From: Micromonospora sp. WMMA1363
GTDB lineage: Bacteria > Actinomycetota > Actinomycetes > Mycobacteriales > Micromonosporaceae
Length of the DNA: 64,000 nt
NCBI RefSeq assembly: GCF_030345795.1
Contig: NZ_JAUALB010000001.1
Coordinates: 4,580,001 to 4,644,000, forward strand
Direction of reading: 5' to 3'
Position 1 is the stretch's first letter. Each line of letters starts with the position of its first letter. Below the pieces are notes generated by a model. That model worked only from the letters and a program-made list of their open reading frames with translations, made no database searches and had not been told where the DNA came from. This document shows, in pieces, positions 49,045 through 58,470 of this stretch. Both the position numbers and the translations under genes were made by a program.

Positions 49045-49204
49045 CGCGCCGACGGGCCGCCGAAAGGCTGCGGCGCCTTGCCAGGTGCGGCAGCGGTTCG
49101 ACATGCCGTTCCAGGTGGCGGTGCCGGCCGCCGCGGACCAGCCCGGCGACTGAGCCGGCCCGGGCGGGGCCTGCGGCAGGCGGCTCGCGTACCCTCGTAG
49201 GGCC

Positions 49205-49627
49205 ATGACCGAGCAGCACAGCGGCTTTCCCCGGCGCGACGCCGAGGGGCGTATCCGGACCCTCGGCGACCTGCTTGGGGTGAGTCTGGCTGGCCTGGTC
49301 ATCGGGGTGTTGGCGGTGGTGCTCTTCGACTTCGCCTTCGCTTCGTTCGGTGCCGGGGAGTTCGGCCAGGCCAACGGCTGGCTGGCCGTGATCCTGCCGG
49401 CGTGGCTCTACTGGGAGGACTTCCGCGCCTGGGAGTTCGGGGCGGCTCGGGTGGTGGCCGCGTTGGCCGCCGGGGCGGCGGGCGTGACGGCGGGCCTGGT
49501 GGCGGCCGGGCTGGCGGCCGGGCTGCCGCCGCTGCTCTCCGGTGGGCTGGGCGCGGCGGGCTTCACCCTGGCGTACGCGGTGGTGTGGTTTCCCGGTGTG
49601 CGGTGGCTGGCCCGCCGGACGGGCTGA
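49205..49627 (+). CDS. Small integral membrane protein of unknown function
   Basis: A 140-residue protein from ATG 49205. Four predicted membrane segments: GVSLAGLVIGVLAVVLFDFA, NGWLAVILPAWLYWEDF, ARVVAALAAGAAGVTAGLV and the LPPLLSGGLGAAGFTLAYAV stretch. No family motif recognised. It is followed after 39 bases by a DUF4229-type gene in the same direction, and the two probably form an operon behind the menaquinone gene mqnE. Confidence 0.7.
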   Translation: MTEQHSGFPRRDAEGRIRTLGDLLGVSLAGLVIGVLAVVLFDFAFASFGAGEFGQANGWLAVILPAWLYWEDFRAWEFGAARVVAALAAGAAGVTAGLVAAGLAAGLPPLLSGGLGAAGFTLAYAVVWFPGVRWLARRTG

Positions 49628-49666
49628 CGCCGCCGTCGGACCGGCGGCGGAGAACGGAGTACGAAA

Positions 49667-49930
49667 ATGAGCGCGGCGGTCAAGTACACCCTGGGCCGGA
49701 TCGGGCTGTTCGTCATCGTGCTGGCGGCCCTCTGGCTCGTCGAGATGAACCTCTTTCTCAAGCTGATGCTGGCCCTGGTCTTCTCGGCGGCCGCCTCGTT
49801 CTTCCTGCTTCGGGGCTGGCGGGAGGAGATGGCCGAGGAGATGGCCGCCGCCGCCGAGCGGCGCCGGGCCGAGAAGGAGCGCCTCCGCTCGGCGCTGGCC
49901 GGCGACGACGACGAGCCCAAGACCTCCTGA
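49667..49930 (+). CDS. DUF4229-type small membrane protein
   Basis: An 87-residue protein from ATG 49667. Two helices (IGLFVIVLAALWLVEMN and FLKLMLALVFSAAASFFLL) are followed by a charged helix (REEMAEEMAAAAERRRAEKE). This matches the actinobacterial DUF4229 family, often found near menaquinone genes. It may be involved in respiratory membrane organisation, but no function is known. Confidence 0.75.
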   Translation: MSAAVKYTLGRIGLFVIVLAALWLVEMNLFLKLMLALVFSAAASFFLLRGWREEMAEEMAAAAERRRAEKERLRSALAGDDDEPKTS

Positions 49931-50087
49931 TCGGAGGTCGCGCGGGTGCCGGGCCCCGCCCGATCGGATCGGATCACCGGTTGGCTCCGGTCGGTGTCTC
50001 GCCCGCAGGGAACTTGCGCCAAGCATCGATAGATCGAAGATTATTTCCAATGTGACGATCAGGCTGGCATGGAACGTAAAGATGGAT

Positions 50088-50110
50088 GGATATTGATATG
50101 ACCATGTGAC
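50088..50110 (+). promoter_or_regulatory. AT-rich palindromic motif in the promoter of the M14 carboxypeptidase gene
   Basis: In an unusually AT-rich stretch (50025-50110) lies GATATGACCATGTG (50095-50108), a degenerate version of the palindrome GACATG-AC-CATGTC that I recall upstream of actinobacterial secreted hydrolase genes. The region also holds CGATAGATCG (about 50027-50036). It may combine promoter and operator. The rest of the 240-base gap shows no gene. Confidence 0.4.
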
Positions 50111-50170
50111 AGGTGGTGGAGTGTCCACCACCAAGCGGGAGAGTCCTCCCGCGCCTCCAGGAGGTTGTCC

Positions 50171-52048
50171 ATGGCCTTCCGCACCCCCGCCCTCCGCCGC
50201 CGCCTCGCGCTCGCCATCGCCGTGGGGCTCGGCCTGCTCACCCTCGCCGCACCACCGGTCTCCGCAGACCCGGCCCCGGACCGTTCCGGTGAGCCGGCCG
50301 CCGTGCCGTACCGGGTGCTCGGTCCGCGTACGCTGGCCGACCGTGCCGCGGTCGCCCGCACGGGCGCCGCGATCGACTACTCCGAGCACGGCGTCCTGCA
50401 CGTCTCCGCCACCCGGGCCGAGGCCGCCGCCATCACCCGGCTGGGCTTCCGGTTGGAGGCGGTCGCGGCGCTGCCCACCGACCGGGGGGCCGCCGACGGG
50501 GAGATCGGCACTCGCGACTTTCCCCCCGCCGACTCCGACTACCACAACTATGCCGAGCTGACGGCCGCGGTGAACAAGGTGGTAGCCGACCACCCCACCA
50601 TCGCTCAGAAGATCAGCATCGGAACCTCGTACGAGGGCCGCGACCTGATGGCGGTGAAGATCTCCGACAACGTCGGCACCGACGAGGACGAGCCGGAGAT
50701 CCTCTTCAACTCCCAGCAGCACGCCCGCGAGCACCTGACCGTGGAGATGGCGATCTACCTGCTCGACCTCTTCACCGACAACTACGGCACCGACTCCCGG
50801 GTCACCAACGTCGTCAACAGTCGGGAGCTGTGGATCGTCCCGACGGTGAACCCGGACGGCAGCGAGTACGACGTCGCCACCGGCTCGTACCGCTTCTGGC
50901 GGAAGAACCGGCAGCCGAACAGCGGCTCGTCGTACGTCGGCACCGACCTCAACCGCAACTGGTCCTACCAGTGGGGCTGCTGCGGCGGTTCCTCCGGCTC
51001 CACGTCGTCGGACACCTACCGGGGCTCGTCGCCGTTCTCGGCCCCCGAGACGAACGCGCTGCGCAACTTCGTCAACAGCCGGGTCGTCGGCGGCACGCAG
51101 CAGATCAAGGCCAACATCGACTTCCACACCTACTCCGAGCTGATCCTGTGGCCGTTCGGCTACACCTACAGCGACACCGCGCCCGGGATGAGCACCGACC
51201 AGCACAACACCTTCGCCACCATCGGCCGGCAGATGGCCGCCACCAACGGCTACTCCCCCGAACAGGCCAGCGACCTCTACATCGCCGACGGCGTCAGCAT
51301 CGACTGGATGTGGGGGCAGCACGGCATCTGGGCGTACACCTTCGAGATGTACCCCGGATCGGCCGGCGGCGGCGGCTTCTACCCGCCCGACGAGGTCATC
51401 CCGGCGCAGACCTCGCGCAACCGGGAGGCGGTGTTGATCCTGGCCGAGTACGCCGACTGCCCGTACCGCGCGATCGGCAAGCAGGAGCAGTACTGCGGCG
51501 GCGGCGGTGGAACCACGGTCTGGTCGGACACCTTCGAGACCGCGACCGGCTGGACCACCAACCCGAACGGCACCGACACCGCGACCACCGGTCAGTGGGA
51601 GCGGGCGGCCGCGCAGCCGACCAGCTACAACGGGGCCAAGCAGCTCACCCCGTACGCCGGCAGCAACGACCTGGTCACCGGCGCGGCGGCCGGCAGCGGG
51701 CCGGGTAGCTACGACATCGACAGCGGCGTCACCAGCGCCCGCTCCCCGGCGGTGACCCTGCCCTCGAGCGGCACGCTGACCCTGTCGCTGGCGTGGTACC
51801 TGGCGCACGCCTCGAACTCGTCCTCGGCGGACTACTTCCGGGTCAGCGTCGTGCACAACGGCGGCACCACCACCCTGCTCAACCAGGCCGGCGCGGCGAC
51901 CGACCGGGACGGCGCCTGGGCGATCGCCAACCTGAATCTGACCCCGTACGCCGGGCAGTCCGTCCGCATCCAGGTCGAGGCGGCGGACGCGTCCGGGGCC
52001 AGCCTCGTCGAGGCGGCCGTGGACAACGTCACCATCACCGCGTCCTGA
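50171..52048 (+). CDS. Secreted M14 zinc carboxypeptidase with C-terminal beta-domain
   Basis: A 625-residue exported peptidase from ATG 50171 (AGGAGG seven bases before it). Tat/Sec-like signal ([20 protein letters not shown]), a propeptide to about residue 115, then the M14 domain: zinc ligands His184 and Glu187 ([13 protein letters not shown]) and His319 ([15 protein letters not shown]), catalytic Glu392 (YTFEMYP), substrate Arg region [13 protein letters not shown]. Residues about 450-625 form a beta-sandwich ([35 protein letters not shown]), probably substrate or wall binding. Confidence 0.95.
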   Translation: MAFRTPALRRRLALAIAVGLGLLTLAAPPVSADPAPDRSGEPAAVPYRVLGPRTLADRAAVARTGAAIDYSEHGVLHVSATRAEAAAITRLGFRLEAVAALPTDRGAADGEIGTRDFPPADSDYHNYAELTAAVNKVVADHPTIAQKISIGTSYEGRDLMAVKISDNVGTDEDEPEILFNSQQHAREHLTVEMAIYLLDLFTDNYGTDSRVTNVVNSRELWIVPTVNPDGSEYDVATGSYRFWRKNRQPNSGSSYVGTDLNRNWSYQWGCCGGSSGSTSSDTYRGSSPFSAPETNALRNFVNSRVVGGTQQIKANIDFHTYSELILWPFGYTYSDTAPGMSTDQHNTFATIGRQMAATNGYSPEQASDLYIADGVSIDWMWGQHGIWAYTFEMYPGSAGGGGFYPPDEVIPAQTSRNREAVLILAEYADCPYRAIGKQEQYCGGGGGTTVWSDTFETATGWTTNPNGTDTATTGQWERAAAQPTSYNGAKQLTPYAGSNDLVTGAAAGSGPGSYDIDSGVTSARSPAVTLPSSGTLTLSLAWYLAHASNSSSADYFRVSVVHNGGTTTLLNQAGAATDRDGAWAIANLNLTPYAGQSVRIQVEAADASGASLVEAAVDNVTITAS

Positions 52049-52077
52049 ACCCGGGCCGGTCGGCCCGTCGCACCCAC

Positions 52078-52108
52078 CCGCCCCCGCCGCGACCAGCGGC
52101 GGGGGCGG
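52078..52108 (+). terminator. Terminator of the M14 carboxypeptidase gene
   Basis: A perfect 13-bp GC stem (52078-52090 with 52096-52108, CCGCCCCCGCCGC) with a five-base loop, starting 30 bases after the stop codon. No T run, as is common in actinobacteria. Confidence 0.85.
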
Positions 52109-52117
52109 TCCGCGCGT

Positions 52118-52250
52118 GCGCTACGGTCTTACCGACCACCCCGCAGCGAAGCCGGTGCGAAACCGGCGCTGTCCCGCAACTGTGATGCCCCGAAGAGCCG
52201 GGGACGAGCCAGGTCGCCTGCGGCTGGTCGCGATTCGCGCTCTCGAGGAA
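52118..52250 (+). promoter_or_regulatory. Cobalamin riboswitch controlling btuFCD
   Basis: The conserved core is visible: GAAGCCGGTGCGAAACCGGC (from 52148), the B12-box-like CTGTCCCGCAACTGTGATG (52169-52187) and GAGCCAGGTCGCCTGC (52206-52221). It stands upstream of a B12 uptake operon. GGGCGCC (52251-52257) and GGCGCCC (52269-52275) can form a hairpin just before the coding region and may be the expression platform. B12 binding should reduce transporter synthesis. Confidence 0.9.
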
Positions 52251-52323
52251 GGGCGCCTCGCGGGCACGGGCGCCCCGGCTCCCGGTCGGCGAGGACCACG
52301 CTCCTCGACCGACAGGAGGACCG

Positions 52324-53262
52324 ATGTCCAGACGTGCCCCCCGGCTCTTCGCCGCGACCCTCGCGGTGGCCGCACTCGCCCTCGGTGCCTGCGCCGAGAA
52401 GACCACCGACACTCCCGCGGCCGGCGGCAGCCCGTCGACCGCCGCCACCTACCCGGTGACCGTCGGCGCGCTGACCCTCGAACAGCGACCGGAGAAGATC
52501 GTCTCGCTGTCTCCGACGGCCACCGAGATGCTCTTCGCCATCGGCGCGGGCACCCAGGTAACCGCCGTCGACGACAACTCGAACTACCCGGCTGAGGCGC
52601 CGAAGTCCGACCTGTCCGGCTTTCAGCCGAACGCCGAGGCGATCGCCGCCAAGGCCCCCGACCTGGTGGTGCTCGCCAACGACACCAACAAGATCGTCGA
52701 CCAGCTCACCACGCTGAAGATCCCGGTCCTGCTCAACCCGTCCGCGACCACACTCGACGACACCTACCGGCAGATCACCGACCTGGGCGCGCTGACCGGA
52801 CACCCGACCGAGGCGGCCGACGTGGTCACCCGAATGAAGGACGACATCACCAAGCTGGTCAAGGACCTGCCGCAGCGGTCGGCGAAGCTGACCTACTTCC
52901 ACGAGTTGGGTCCCGAGCTGTACACCGCCACCAGCAAGACCTTCATCGGCTCGATCTACGCCCTGGCCGGGCTGGAGAACATCGCCGACGCGGCCGACGC
53001 GGACGGAAAGAGCGGCGGTTACCCGCAGCTCTCCCAGGAGGTCATCGTCAAGGCGAACCCCGACTTCGTCTTCCTCGCCGACACCAAGTGCTGCCAGCAG
53101 AGCGCGGAGACGGTCAGGGCCCGCGCCGGCTGGGCCGAGATCACCGCGGTGAAGGACAACCAGGTCGTGGCGCTCGACGACGACATCGCCTCGCGGTGGG
53201 GGCCGCGCGTGGTCGACCTGCTGCGCGCCGTCGTCGACGCGACGGCCAAGGTGCCCGCGTGA
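52324..53262 (+). CDS. btuF: Cobalamin ABC transporter substrate-binding lipoprotein
   Basis: A 312-residue lipoprotein from ATG 52324 with an AGGAGG-like RBS. Signal and lipobox LALGAC (Cys23). The cluster A-type periplasmic-binding fold shows RPEKIVSLSPTATEMLFAIG, NAEAIAAKAPDLVVLAND and IASRWGPRVVDLLRAV. It delivers cobalamin to the permease encoded next. The family also binds haem and siderophores, but the cobalamin riboswitch upstream decides for B12. Confidence 0.92.
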   Translation: MSRRAPRLFAATLAVAALALGACAEKTTDTPAAGGSPSTAATYPVTVGALTLEQRPEKIVSLSPTATEMLFAIGAGTQVTAVDDNSNYPAEAPKSDLSGFQPNAEAIAAKAPDLVVLANDTNKIVDQLTTLKIPVLLNPSATTLDDTYRQITDLGALTGHPTEAADVVTRMKDDITKLVKDLPQRSAKLTYFHELGPELYTATSKTFIGSIYALAGLENIADAADADGKSGGYPQLSQEVIVKANPDFVFLADTKCCQQSAETVRARAGWAEITAVKDNQVVALDDDIASRWGPRVVDLLRAVVDATAKVPA

Positions 53263-53275
53263 CGCTCGCCCCACA

Positions 53276-54367
53276 ATGACGACGGCACCCGCCATCCGGC
53301 CGGCCGGGACACCACCGGTGTCCCGGCCGGCCGGGCTGCGGCCCCGCTGGCTCGTCGCCGGGTTGGCCGCCGTGCTGGTCGCCGTGGTCGCCGGCGTGTC
53401 CCTCGGCCCGGTCAGCCTCCCGCCGGGCAGCGTCGCGGTCGAGCTGCTCAACCTCCTCCCGGGGGTACGTCTCGACAGCGGGCTGACCGAGCGGGAGATC
53501 GCCATCGTCACCGAGCTGCGGCTGCCCCGGGTCGTGCTCGGTTTGCTGGTCGGCGGGCTACTCGCCCTGGCCGGCGCTGCCTACCAGGGCGTGTTCCGCA
53601 ACCCGTTGGCCGATCCGTATCTGCTCGGCGTCGCGGCCGGGGCCGGGCTGGCCGTCACCGTGCTGATCACCGCCGGGGTCGGCGCCGGCGGTGCGATCAC
53701 CGGGCTGCCGGTCACCGTCCCGCTGGCCGCGTTCGTCGGCTCGATCGGGGCGGTCGTCATGACGTACCTGCTCGGGGCATCCGGCGGCCGGAGCCGCTCC
53801 CCGGCCACCCTGATCCTGGCCGGGGTGGCGGTCTCCGCGTTCCTCTCCGCCGGGCAGACGTACCTGCTGCAACGCAACTCGGACAGCATCCAGCAGGTGT
53901 ACTCGTGGCTGCTCGGGCGGCTCGCCACCGCCGGCTGGCACGACGTGCGACTGGTTCTGCCGTACTTCCTGCTCACCGCCGTGGTGGTGCTGCTGCACCG
54001 GCGCGAGCTGGACGTGCTCTCCGTCGGCGACGACGAGGCGGCCAGCCTTGGGCTGCATCCGCAACGGTCGCGCTACCTGCTGATCGCCGCCGCTTCGCTC
54101 GGCACCGCCGCCGCGGTCTCGGCGTCCGGGCTGATCGGCTTCGTCGGGATCATCGTGCCGCACGCCGTTCGGCTGCTCGCCGGGACCAGCTACCGGGTGA
54201 TCCTGCCGCTGTCGCTGCTCTTCGGCGGGGCGTTCCTGGCGCTCACCGACGTGGTGGCCCGCACCGCGGCCGCCCCGGAGGAGATTCCGATCGGCGTCGT
54301 CACCGCCCTGCTCGGCGGCCCGTTCTTCGTCCTCGTGCTGCGCACCACCCGGCGGGCGCTCGGATGA
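53276..54367 (+). CDS. btuC: Cobalamin ABC transporter permease (FecCD family)
   Basis: A 363-residue permease from ATG 53276, 13 bases after btuF. About ten transmembrane helices with the FecCD signatures LRLPRVVLGLLVGGLLALAG, GVFRNPLADPYLLGVAAGAG, GLIGFVGIIVPHAVRLLAG and the ATPase-coupling loop before it. It forms a homodimer with two ATPase subunits. Overlaps the next gene at ATGA. Confidence 0.94.
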   Translation: MTTAPAIRPAGTPPVSRPAGLRPRWLVAGLAAVLVAVVAGVSLGPVSLPPGSVAVELLNLLPGVRLDSGLTEREIAIVTELRLPRVVLGLLVGGLLALAGAAYQGVFRNPLADPYLLGVAAGAGLAVTVLITAGVGAGGAITGLPVTVPLAAFVGSIGAVVMTYLLGASGGRSRSPATLILAGVAVSAFLSAGQTYLLQRNSDSIQQVYSWLLGRLATAGWHDVRLVLPYFLLTAVVVLLHRRELDVLSVGDDEAASLGLHPQRSRYLLIAAASLGTAAAVSASGLIGFVGIIVPHAVRLLAGTSYRVILPLSLLFGGAFLALTDVVARTAAAPEEIPIGVVTALLGGPFFVLVLRTTRRALG

Positions 54368-55182
54368 GCGGCTCGGCTCCCGACTCCGGCGCGCCCGCGG
54401 GTCCGGCTGACGTCCCGGCAGTCGACGTGCGTGACCTGCACGTGCGGCTGGACGACGTGCCGATCCTCGCCGGTGTGGACCTGAGGGTCGCGGCCGGTGA
54501 GTGGGTCACCGTGATCGGCCCGAACGGCGCCGGCAAGTCGACCCTGCTGCGCGCCGTCGGCGGCCTGCTGCCCGTCCCGGGCGCGGTTTCGCTCTTCGGT
54601 GCGCCGCTGGCGACGCTGCGCCGCCGCGAACGGGCCCGGGTGGTGGCCACGGTGGCGCAGTCCCCGGTGGTACCGCCCGGCATGTCGGTGCTGGACTACG
54701 TGCTGCTGGGACGTACCCCGTACATCCCGCCGCTCGGCCGGGAGTCCGTCGCCGATGTGGCCGCCGCGCACGACGTCCTCGACCGGCTGGACCTGGCCGG
54801 CTTTCACGCCCGGGAGCTGGTCACCCTCTCCGGCGGTGAGCGGCAGCGCGTCTTCCTGGCCCGGGCGCTGGCCCAGGGCGCCACCCTGCTGCTGCTGGAC
54901 GAGCCGACCAGCGCCCTGGACATCGGCCATCAGCAGGAGGTCCTCGAACTGGTCGACCAACTCCGGCGGGTGCACGGCCTGACTGTGCTCGCCACCATGC
55001 ACGACCTCTCCATCGCCGGCGAGTACGCCGACCGGATGGTGCTGCTCGCCGACGGCCGGGTGGCCGCCACCGGAACACCGCGCGTGGTCCTCACGGAGGA
55101 GCTGCTCTCCCACCACTACCGCGCCTCGGTGAAGGTCATCCAGGGCGACCACGGCCCCCTGGTCGTCCCCGTCCGTCCCTGA
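54364..55182 (+). CDS. btuD: Cobalamin ABC transporter ATP-binding protein
   Basis: A 272-residue ATPase from ATG 54364, overlapping the permease stop. Walker A VIGPNGAGKSTLLRAVGG, Q-loop VAQSPVVPPGMSVLDYVLLG, signature TLSGGERQRVFLARAL, Walker B LLLLDEPTSALDIGHQ and switch His MHDLS are complete. It powers B12 uptake with BtuC and BtuF. A weak long-loop repeat downstream (55187-55257) does not make a convincing terminator. Confidence 0.94.
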   Translation: MSGSAPDSGAPAGPADVPAVDVRDLHVRLDDVPILAGVDLRVAAGEWVTVIGPNGAGKSTLLRAVGGLLPVPGAVSLFGAPLATLRRRERARVVATVAQSPVVPPGMSVLDYVLLGRTPYIPPLGRESVADVAAAHDVLDRLDLAGFHARELVTLSGGERQRVFLARALAQGATLLLLDEPTSALDIGHQQEVLELVDQLRRVHGLTVLATMHDLSIAGEYADRMVLLADGRVAATGTPRVVLTEELLSHHYRASVKVIQGDHGPLVVPVRP

Positions 55183-55306
55183 CCAACTCCCTCCCTCCGC
55201 ACGGTCGCACGTCCGCGATCCTGCCCATCGTGTCCGGACAAGGCGGCCTGGAGGGAGCATTCAGCGGACCGGAAGTGCATGATCACGGAAGGTGGCGCCG
55301 GGTGGG

Positions 55307-56080
55307 TCAGGGCGTGCGAGCGGGGCGGGTTATCGCGTTGAAGAGGGCGCCCTGGGGGTCGCGGAGGGCGGTGTAGCGGCCGGCTGGGATGTCGCGTGGG
55401 GGGACCAGTATCGTGCCGCCCAGCGTGGCGACGCGGGCCGCCGTGTCGTCGACGTCGGCCGACCCGAAGTAGACCGACCAGTAGGCGGAAGCGTCGGTTG
55501 GGAAAGCGTCGCCGAGCGGCGTGGTCATCCCGGCCACGATCCGGCTGCCGAGTCGCCAACCGGTGTGGCCGGCCCCGCCTGCCGGCTGGTCGTCGGGCTG
55601 CCAGCCGAAGACCAACTCGTAGAAGGCCTTCGCGCCCCCCGGGTCCGGGGTGACCAACTCCGTCCAGCTCAGCGCGCCCGGGACGTCGAAGACCTCGCCA
55701 CCCGGCATCGCCATCGGCTGCCACACGCTGAAGGCCGCGCCCGCCGGGTCGCTGAAGACCGCCATCCGCCCCCGGTCGAACACCTCGAACGGCGGCACGA
55801 CGACCTGCCCACCGGCCCGCTCGACCCGCCCCGCCACCAGGTCGGCGTCGTCGGTGGCGACGTACACCGACCAGATGGGCACCTGGTCGGGGATGGCCGG
55901 CGGCCCGACCCCGGCCACCGCCTGGCCGTGGAGGAGGAAGACGGTGTAACCGCCCGCCTCGGGCTCGGGCATGACCCGGCCGGTCCAACCGAACAGTTCC
56001 GGATAGAAGCGGCGGGCGTCGGTGAGGCCCGGCGTGGCCAGGTCGGTCCAGCAGGGCGTACCCGGCGGCACGGTGCTCAC
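55307..56080 (-). CDS. VOC-family (glyoxalase/bleomycin-resistance fold) protein with two domains
   Basis: A 257-residue protein from GTG 56080 (STVPPGTPCWTDLATPGLTD) with GGAGGGGG upstream. Two tandem VOC domains: DARRFYPELFGWTG with FSDPAGAAFSVWQP, then GAKAFYELVFGWQPDDQ with LRDPQGALFNAITRP. This layout is common among actinobacterial proteins similar to the 27-kDa antigen CFP30B. Metal-binding residues are not obvious, and the activity (hydroxylase-like, isomerase or resistance) cannot be told. Confidence 0.85.
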   Translation of the reverse strand: MSTVPPGTPCWTDLATPGLTDARRFYPELFGWTGRVMPEPEAGGYTVFLLHGQAVAGVGPPAIPDQVPIWSVYVATDDADLVAGRVERAGGQVVVPPFEVFDRGRMAVFSDPAGAAFSVWQPMAMPGGEVFDVPGALSWTELVTPDPGGAKAFYELVFGWQPDDQPAGGAGHTGWRLGSRIVAGMTTPLGDAFPTDASAYWSVYFGSADVDDTAARVATLGGTILVPPRDIPAGRYTALRDPQGALFNAITRPARTP

Positions 56081-56406
56081 GTCGACCCCCTCCGCCCCGG
56101 GGCGGGCCACCGGCGGCACGCCCTGCCGGCATCGTGGCACCGCCGGTGGCCGGTCCGGCGGGCGAACCCGGGAACGTCAACTGAACCGGCGACCTCGTCC
56201 CGCCTGGTACGCCCAGCCGGGTTCCGCGGGGTGCGCCCCGCCGGCCAGGGCCGCCAGCGGCACGATCCAGACCCTGGCGGTACCACCGGGACAGGGCTCA
56301 ACGGGTAGTCGCCGACCGTGGTCCAGTTCAGGTCGACCGCGCGCCGCCCGGGTGGGCGTTCACCGAGCCGCTCGGTGAGTCTGCCCGGCCGTTGCGGGAG
56401 GTCGCC
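56081..56406. other. 326-base stretch without a gene; hairpin near the helD stop
   Basis: I see no convincing gene here. TCACCGAG (56360-56367) pairs perfectly over eight bases with CTCGGTGA (56371-56378), loop CCG. This lies 29 bases beyond the helD stop on the minus strand and is probably its terminator. The rest is GC-rich and may include the VOC gene promoter. Confidence 0.5.
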
Positions 56407-58470
56407 TCAGCACTGTCCGGCTGAGTCATCGATCAGCGGCGCGGGCAGCGGCGCGGCGTGCAGCACCGTCAGCCGGGAGACCGCCCGGGTGAGCACCACG
56501 TAGAGCCGGTGCAGGCCGCGCGGCTCCGCCGCCACGATCGTCGCCGGCTCGACGACGATCACGTGGTCGTACTCGAGGCCCTTGACCAGGGTCGCGGGCA
56601 CCACCGTGACGCGCGCCGTGGCCGGCGGGTCGTCGGTCGTCGTGGTCTCGATCCCGGCGTCGGCCAGCGCCGCCCGCAGCCCGTCGACCGCGTCGTCCGC
56701 CGCGATCACCGCTACCGACCCGTCGTGTGCCAGCGCCGCCCGTGCCTCGGCCACCGTCGCTGCCGGCAGGTCCGGGACGGTCCGCGTGTCCAGTGTGCCG
56801 TCGTGGCGCAGCGACTCGGCCGGTGGCACGTCCACCTCGAGCGACGGCAGCAGCCGGTTGGCGAACGCGACCACCGTGGCGGGCACCCGGAAGCCGACCG
56901 TCAGCGGCACCACCGCCACGTCCGGCTTGCCCAGGTGCCGCAGTGTCTCCCGCCAGTCCCGGGCGGCCCACGGCGCGGTGCCCTGTGCGAGGTCGCCGAG
57001 CAGGGTGATCGAGCCGTGTTCGCTGCGCCGCGCGATCGCCCGGCACTGCATCGGGGAGAGGTCCTGCGCCTCGTCCACGACCACGTGTCCGTAGCCGGCC
57101 GGCCGCTCGATCAGCCCGGCGGCCTCGTCGACGAGGACCGTGTCCGCAGCGGTCCAGCGCGTTGCTTTCGACGTGCGCCCCGGCCTGGTGCCGCTTCCAG
57201 GGGTGGTGAGCAGTGCCTGTTCCTCGGTGGTGAGCAGGCCGTCGGCGACGGCGGCCAGTCGTCGCGGGTCGGCGAGGAGCGAGTGGAGCAGCCCGTCCGG
57301 GGTGAGCGCCGGCCAGACCGCGTCCAGGAAGGCGGTCACCGGCTTGGACTTCGCCATCCGGCGCAGCCAGGCGTCGCTCGGCGACTCGGCCCGCCGGGCC
57401 TCCACCTGCCGTTGCAGCAGCCCGACGACCCGGGCGCGGACCCGCTCCCGGCCGACGGAGTAGGGCAGCCCCGCCCGGCGGGTCTCCTCGACCACCCGGT
57501 GCAGCGCCTCCAGCCTGATCCGCCAGCGGAACGACCCGTCCGAGACCACGATCGGCTCGGTCGGCTCCCCGATGTGCGTGTCGACGGCCCGCCGGAGCAG
57601 GTCGGCCATCCGCGCGTCGTGCTTGACGGTCGCCACCGCGGGGTCGTCGACCGCGCGCACCGGCACCCCGGCGACCAGATCTTCCACCGTGGCCTGCTCG
57701 ACCTCCACCTCGCCGAGCGCCGGCAGGACCGCGGCGATGTACGACAGGAAGGCCCGGTTGGGGCCTACCACCAGCACCCCGGAGCGCCGCAGCCGTTCTC
57801 GGTGCAGGTAGAGCAGGTACGCGGCGCGGTGTAGGCCGACCGCGGTCTTGCCGGTGCCCGGTGCCCCCTGAACGCAGATGGAGTCGGCCAGGTCGGCGCG
57901 GACCAGTTCGTCCTGCTCGGGTTGGATGGTGGCAACGATGTCCCGCATCGGCCCGACGCGGGGTCGCTCGATTTCCGCAGTGAGGATCCGGCTGGCCCGA
58001 CCGAGTTCCTCCCCCCGGTCCAGGTGTTCGTCCTCGAAACTGGTCAGCACGCCGTTGTTGAACCCGAAGCGCCGGCGCACCGCGACCCCCTGCGGGTCGC
58101 GGGCGCTGGCCCGGTAGAACGACCGGGACACCGGCGCGCGCCAGTCCAGCACCAGCGGTTCGCCGAGGTCATCGGTCACGTGGCGGCGCCCGACGTGGTA
58201 TCGCCGCCCCGCGTGGTCGCGGTCCGCGTCGCCGAAGTCCAGCCGTCCGAAGAAGAGCGGCGTGGTCGGATCGTCGGCGAGTTCGGCCACCCGGCGGGCC
58301 AGGTGCCGGCCGAGCTGCTCGGCGGTGTACGCGTCGCCGGCGACCGTGTCGCCGGTGGCGAACAGCGCCTCGGCGCGCTCGCGCATCCGCCGCAACGCGG
58401 CGCGGGAGCGGCTCAGGTGCTCGCGTTCCGCCGCGAGGTCGTGGTCGAGAGTGAGGTCGGCTGCGGTCAC
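56407..58470 (-). CDS. helD: HelD-family RNA polymerase-associated ATPase (HelD/HelR)
   Basis: A 687-residue UvrD/Rep-like superfamily 1 protein from ATG 58470. N-terminal coiled coil (EREHLSRSRAALRRMRERAE) that enters the RNA polymerase secondary channel in HelD, Walker A CVQGAPGTGKTAVGLHRAAY, motif II VVVDEAQDLSPMQ, motif III LLGDLAQGTAP, motifs V-VI KGLEYDHVIVVEP and LYVVLTRAVSRL. Actinobacterial members dissociate stalled polymerase, and HelR gives rifamycin tolerance. The family subtype is not decided. A fragment of a second helD lies on the other strand at 60.6-61.0 kb. Confidence 0.9.
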   Translation of the reverse strand: MTAADLTLDHDLAAEREHLSRSRAALRRMRERAEALFATGDTVAGDAYTAEQLGRHLARRVAELADDPTTPLFFGRLDFGDADRDHAGRRYHVGRRHVTDDLGEPLVLDWRAPVSRSFYRASARDPQGVAVRRRFGFNNGVLTSFEDEHLDRGEELGRASRILTAEIERPRVGPMRDIVATIQPEQDELVRADLADSICVQGAPGTGKTAVGLHRAAYLLYLHRERLRRSGVLVVGPNRAFLSYIAAVLPALGEVEVEQATVEDLVAGVPVRAVDDPAVATVKHDARMADLLRRAVDTHIGEPTEPIVVSDGSFRWRIRLEALHRVVEETRRAGLPYSVGRERVRARVVGLLQRQVEARRAESPSDAWLRRMAKSKPVTAFLDAVWPALTPDGLLHSLLADPRRLAAVADGLLTTEEQALLTTPGSGTRPGRTSKATRWTAADTVLVDEAAGLIERPAGYGHVVVDEAQDLSPMQCRAIARRSEHGSITLLGDLAQGTAPWAARDWRETLRHLGKPDVAVVPLTVGFRVPATVVAFANRLLPSLEVDVPPAESLRHDGTLDTRTVPDLPAATVAEARAALAHDGSVAVIAADDAVDGLRAALADAGIETTTTDDPPATARVTVVPATLVKGLEYDHVIVVEPATIVAAEPRGLHRLYVVLTRAVSRLTVLHAAPLPAPLIDDSAGQC

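Noticed and set aside
48994..49153. Possible extension or separate small gene after the 177-residue unknown protein
   Set aside because: A frame ending RQRFDMPFQVAVPAAADQPG looks protein-like but has no start, and joining it would need a frameshift for which I see no independent support.
55187..55257. CTCCCTCC paired with GGAGGGAG as terminator of btuFCD
   Set aside because: The loop of about 50 bases is too long and low-complexity pairing of this kind occurs by chance.
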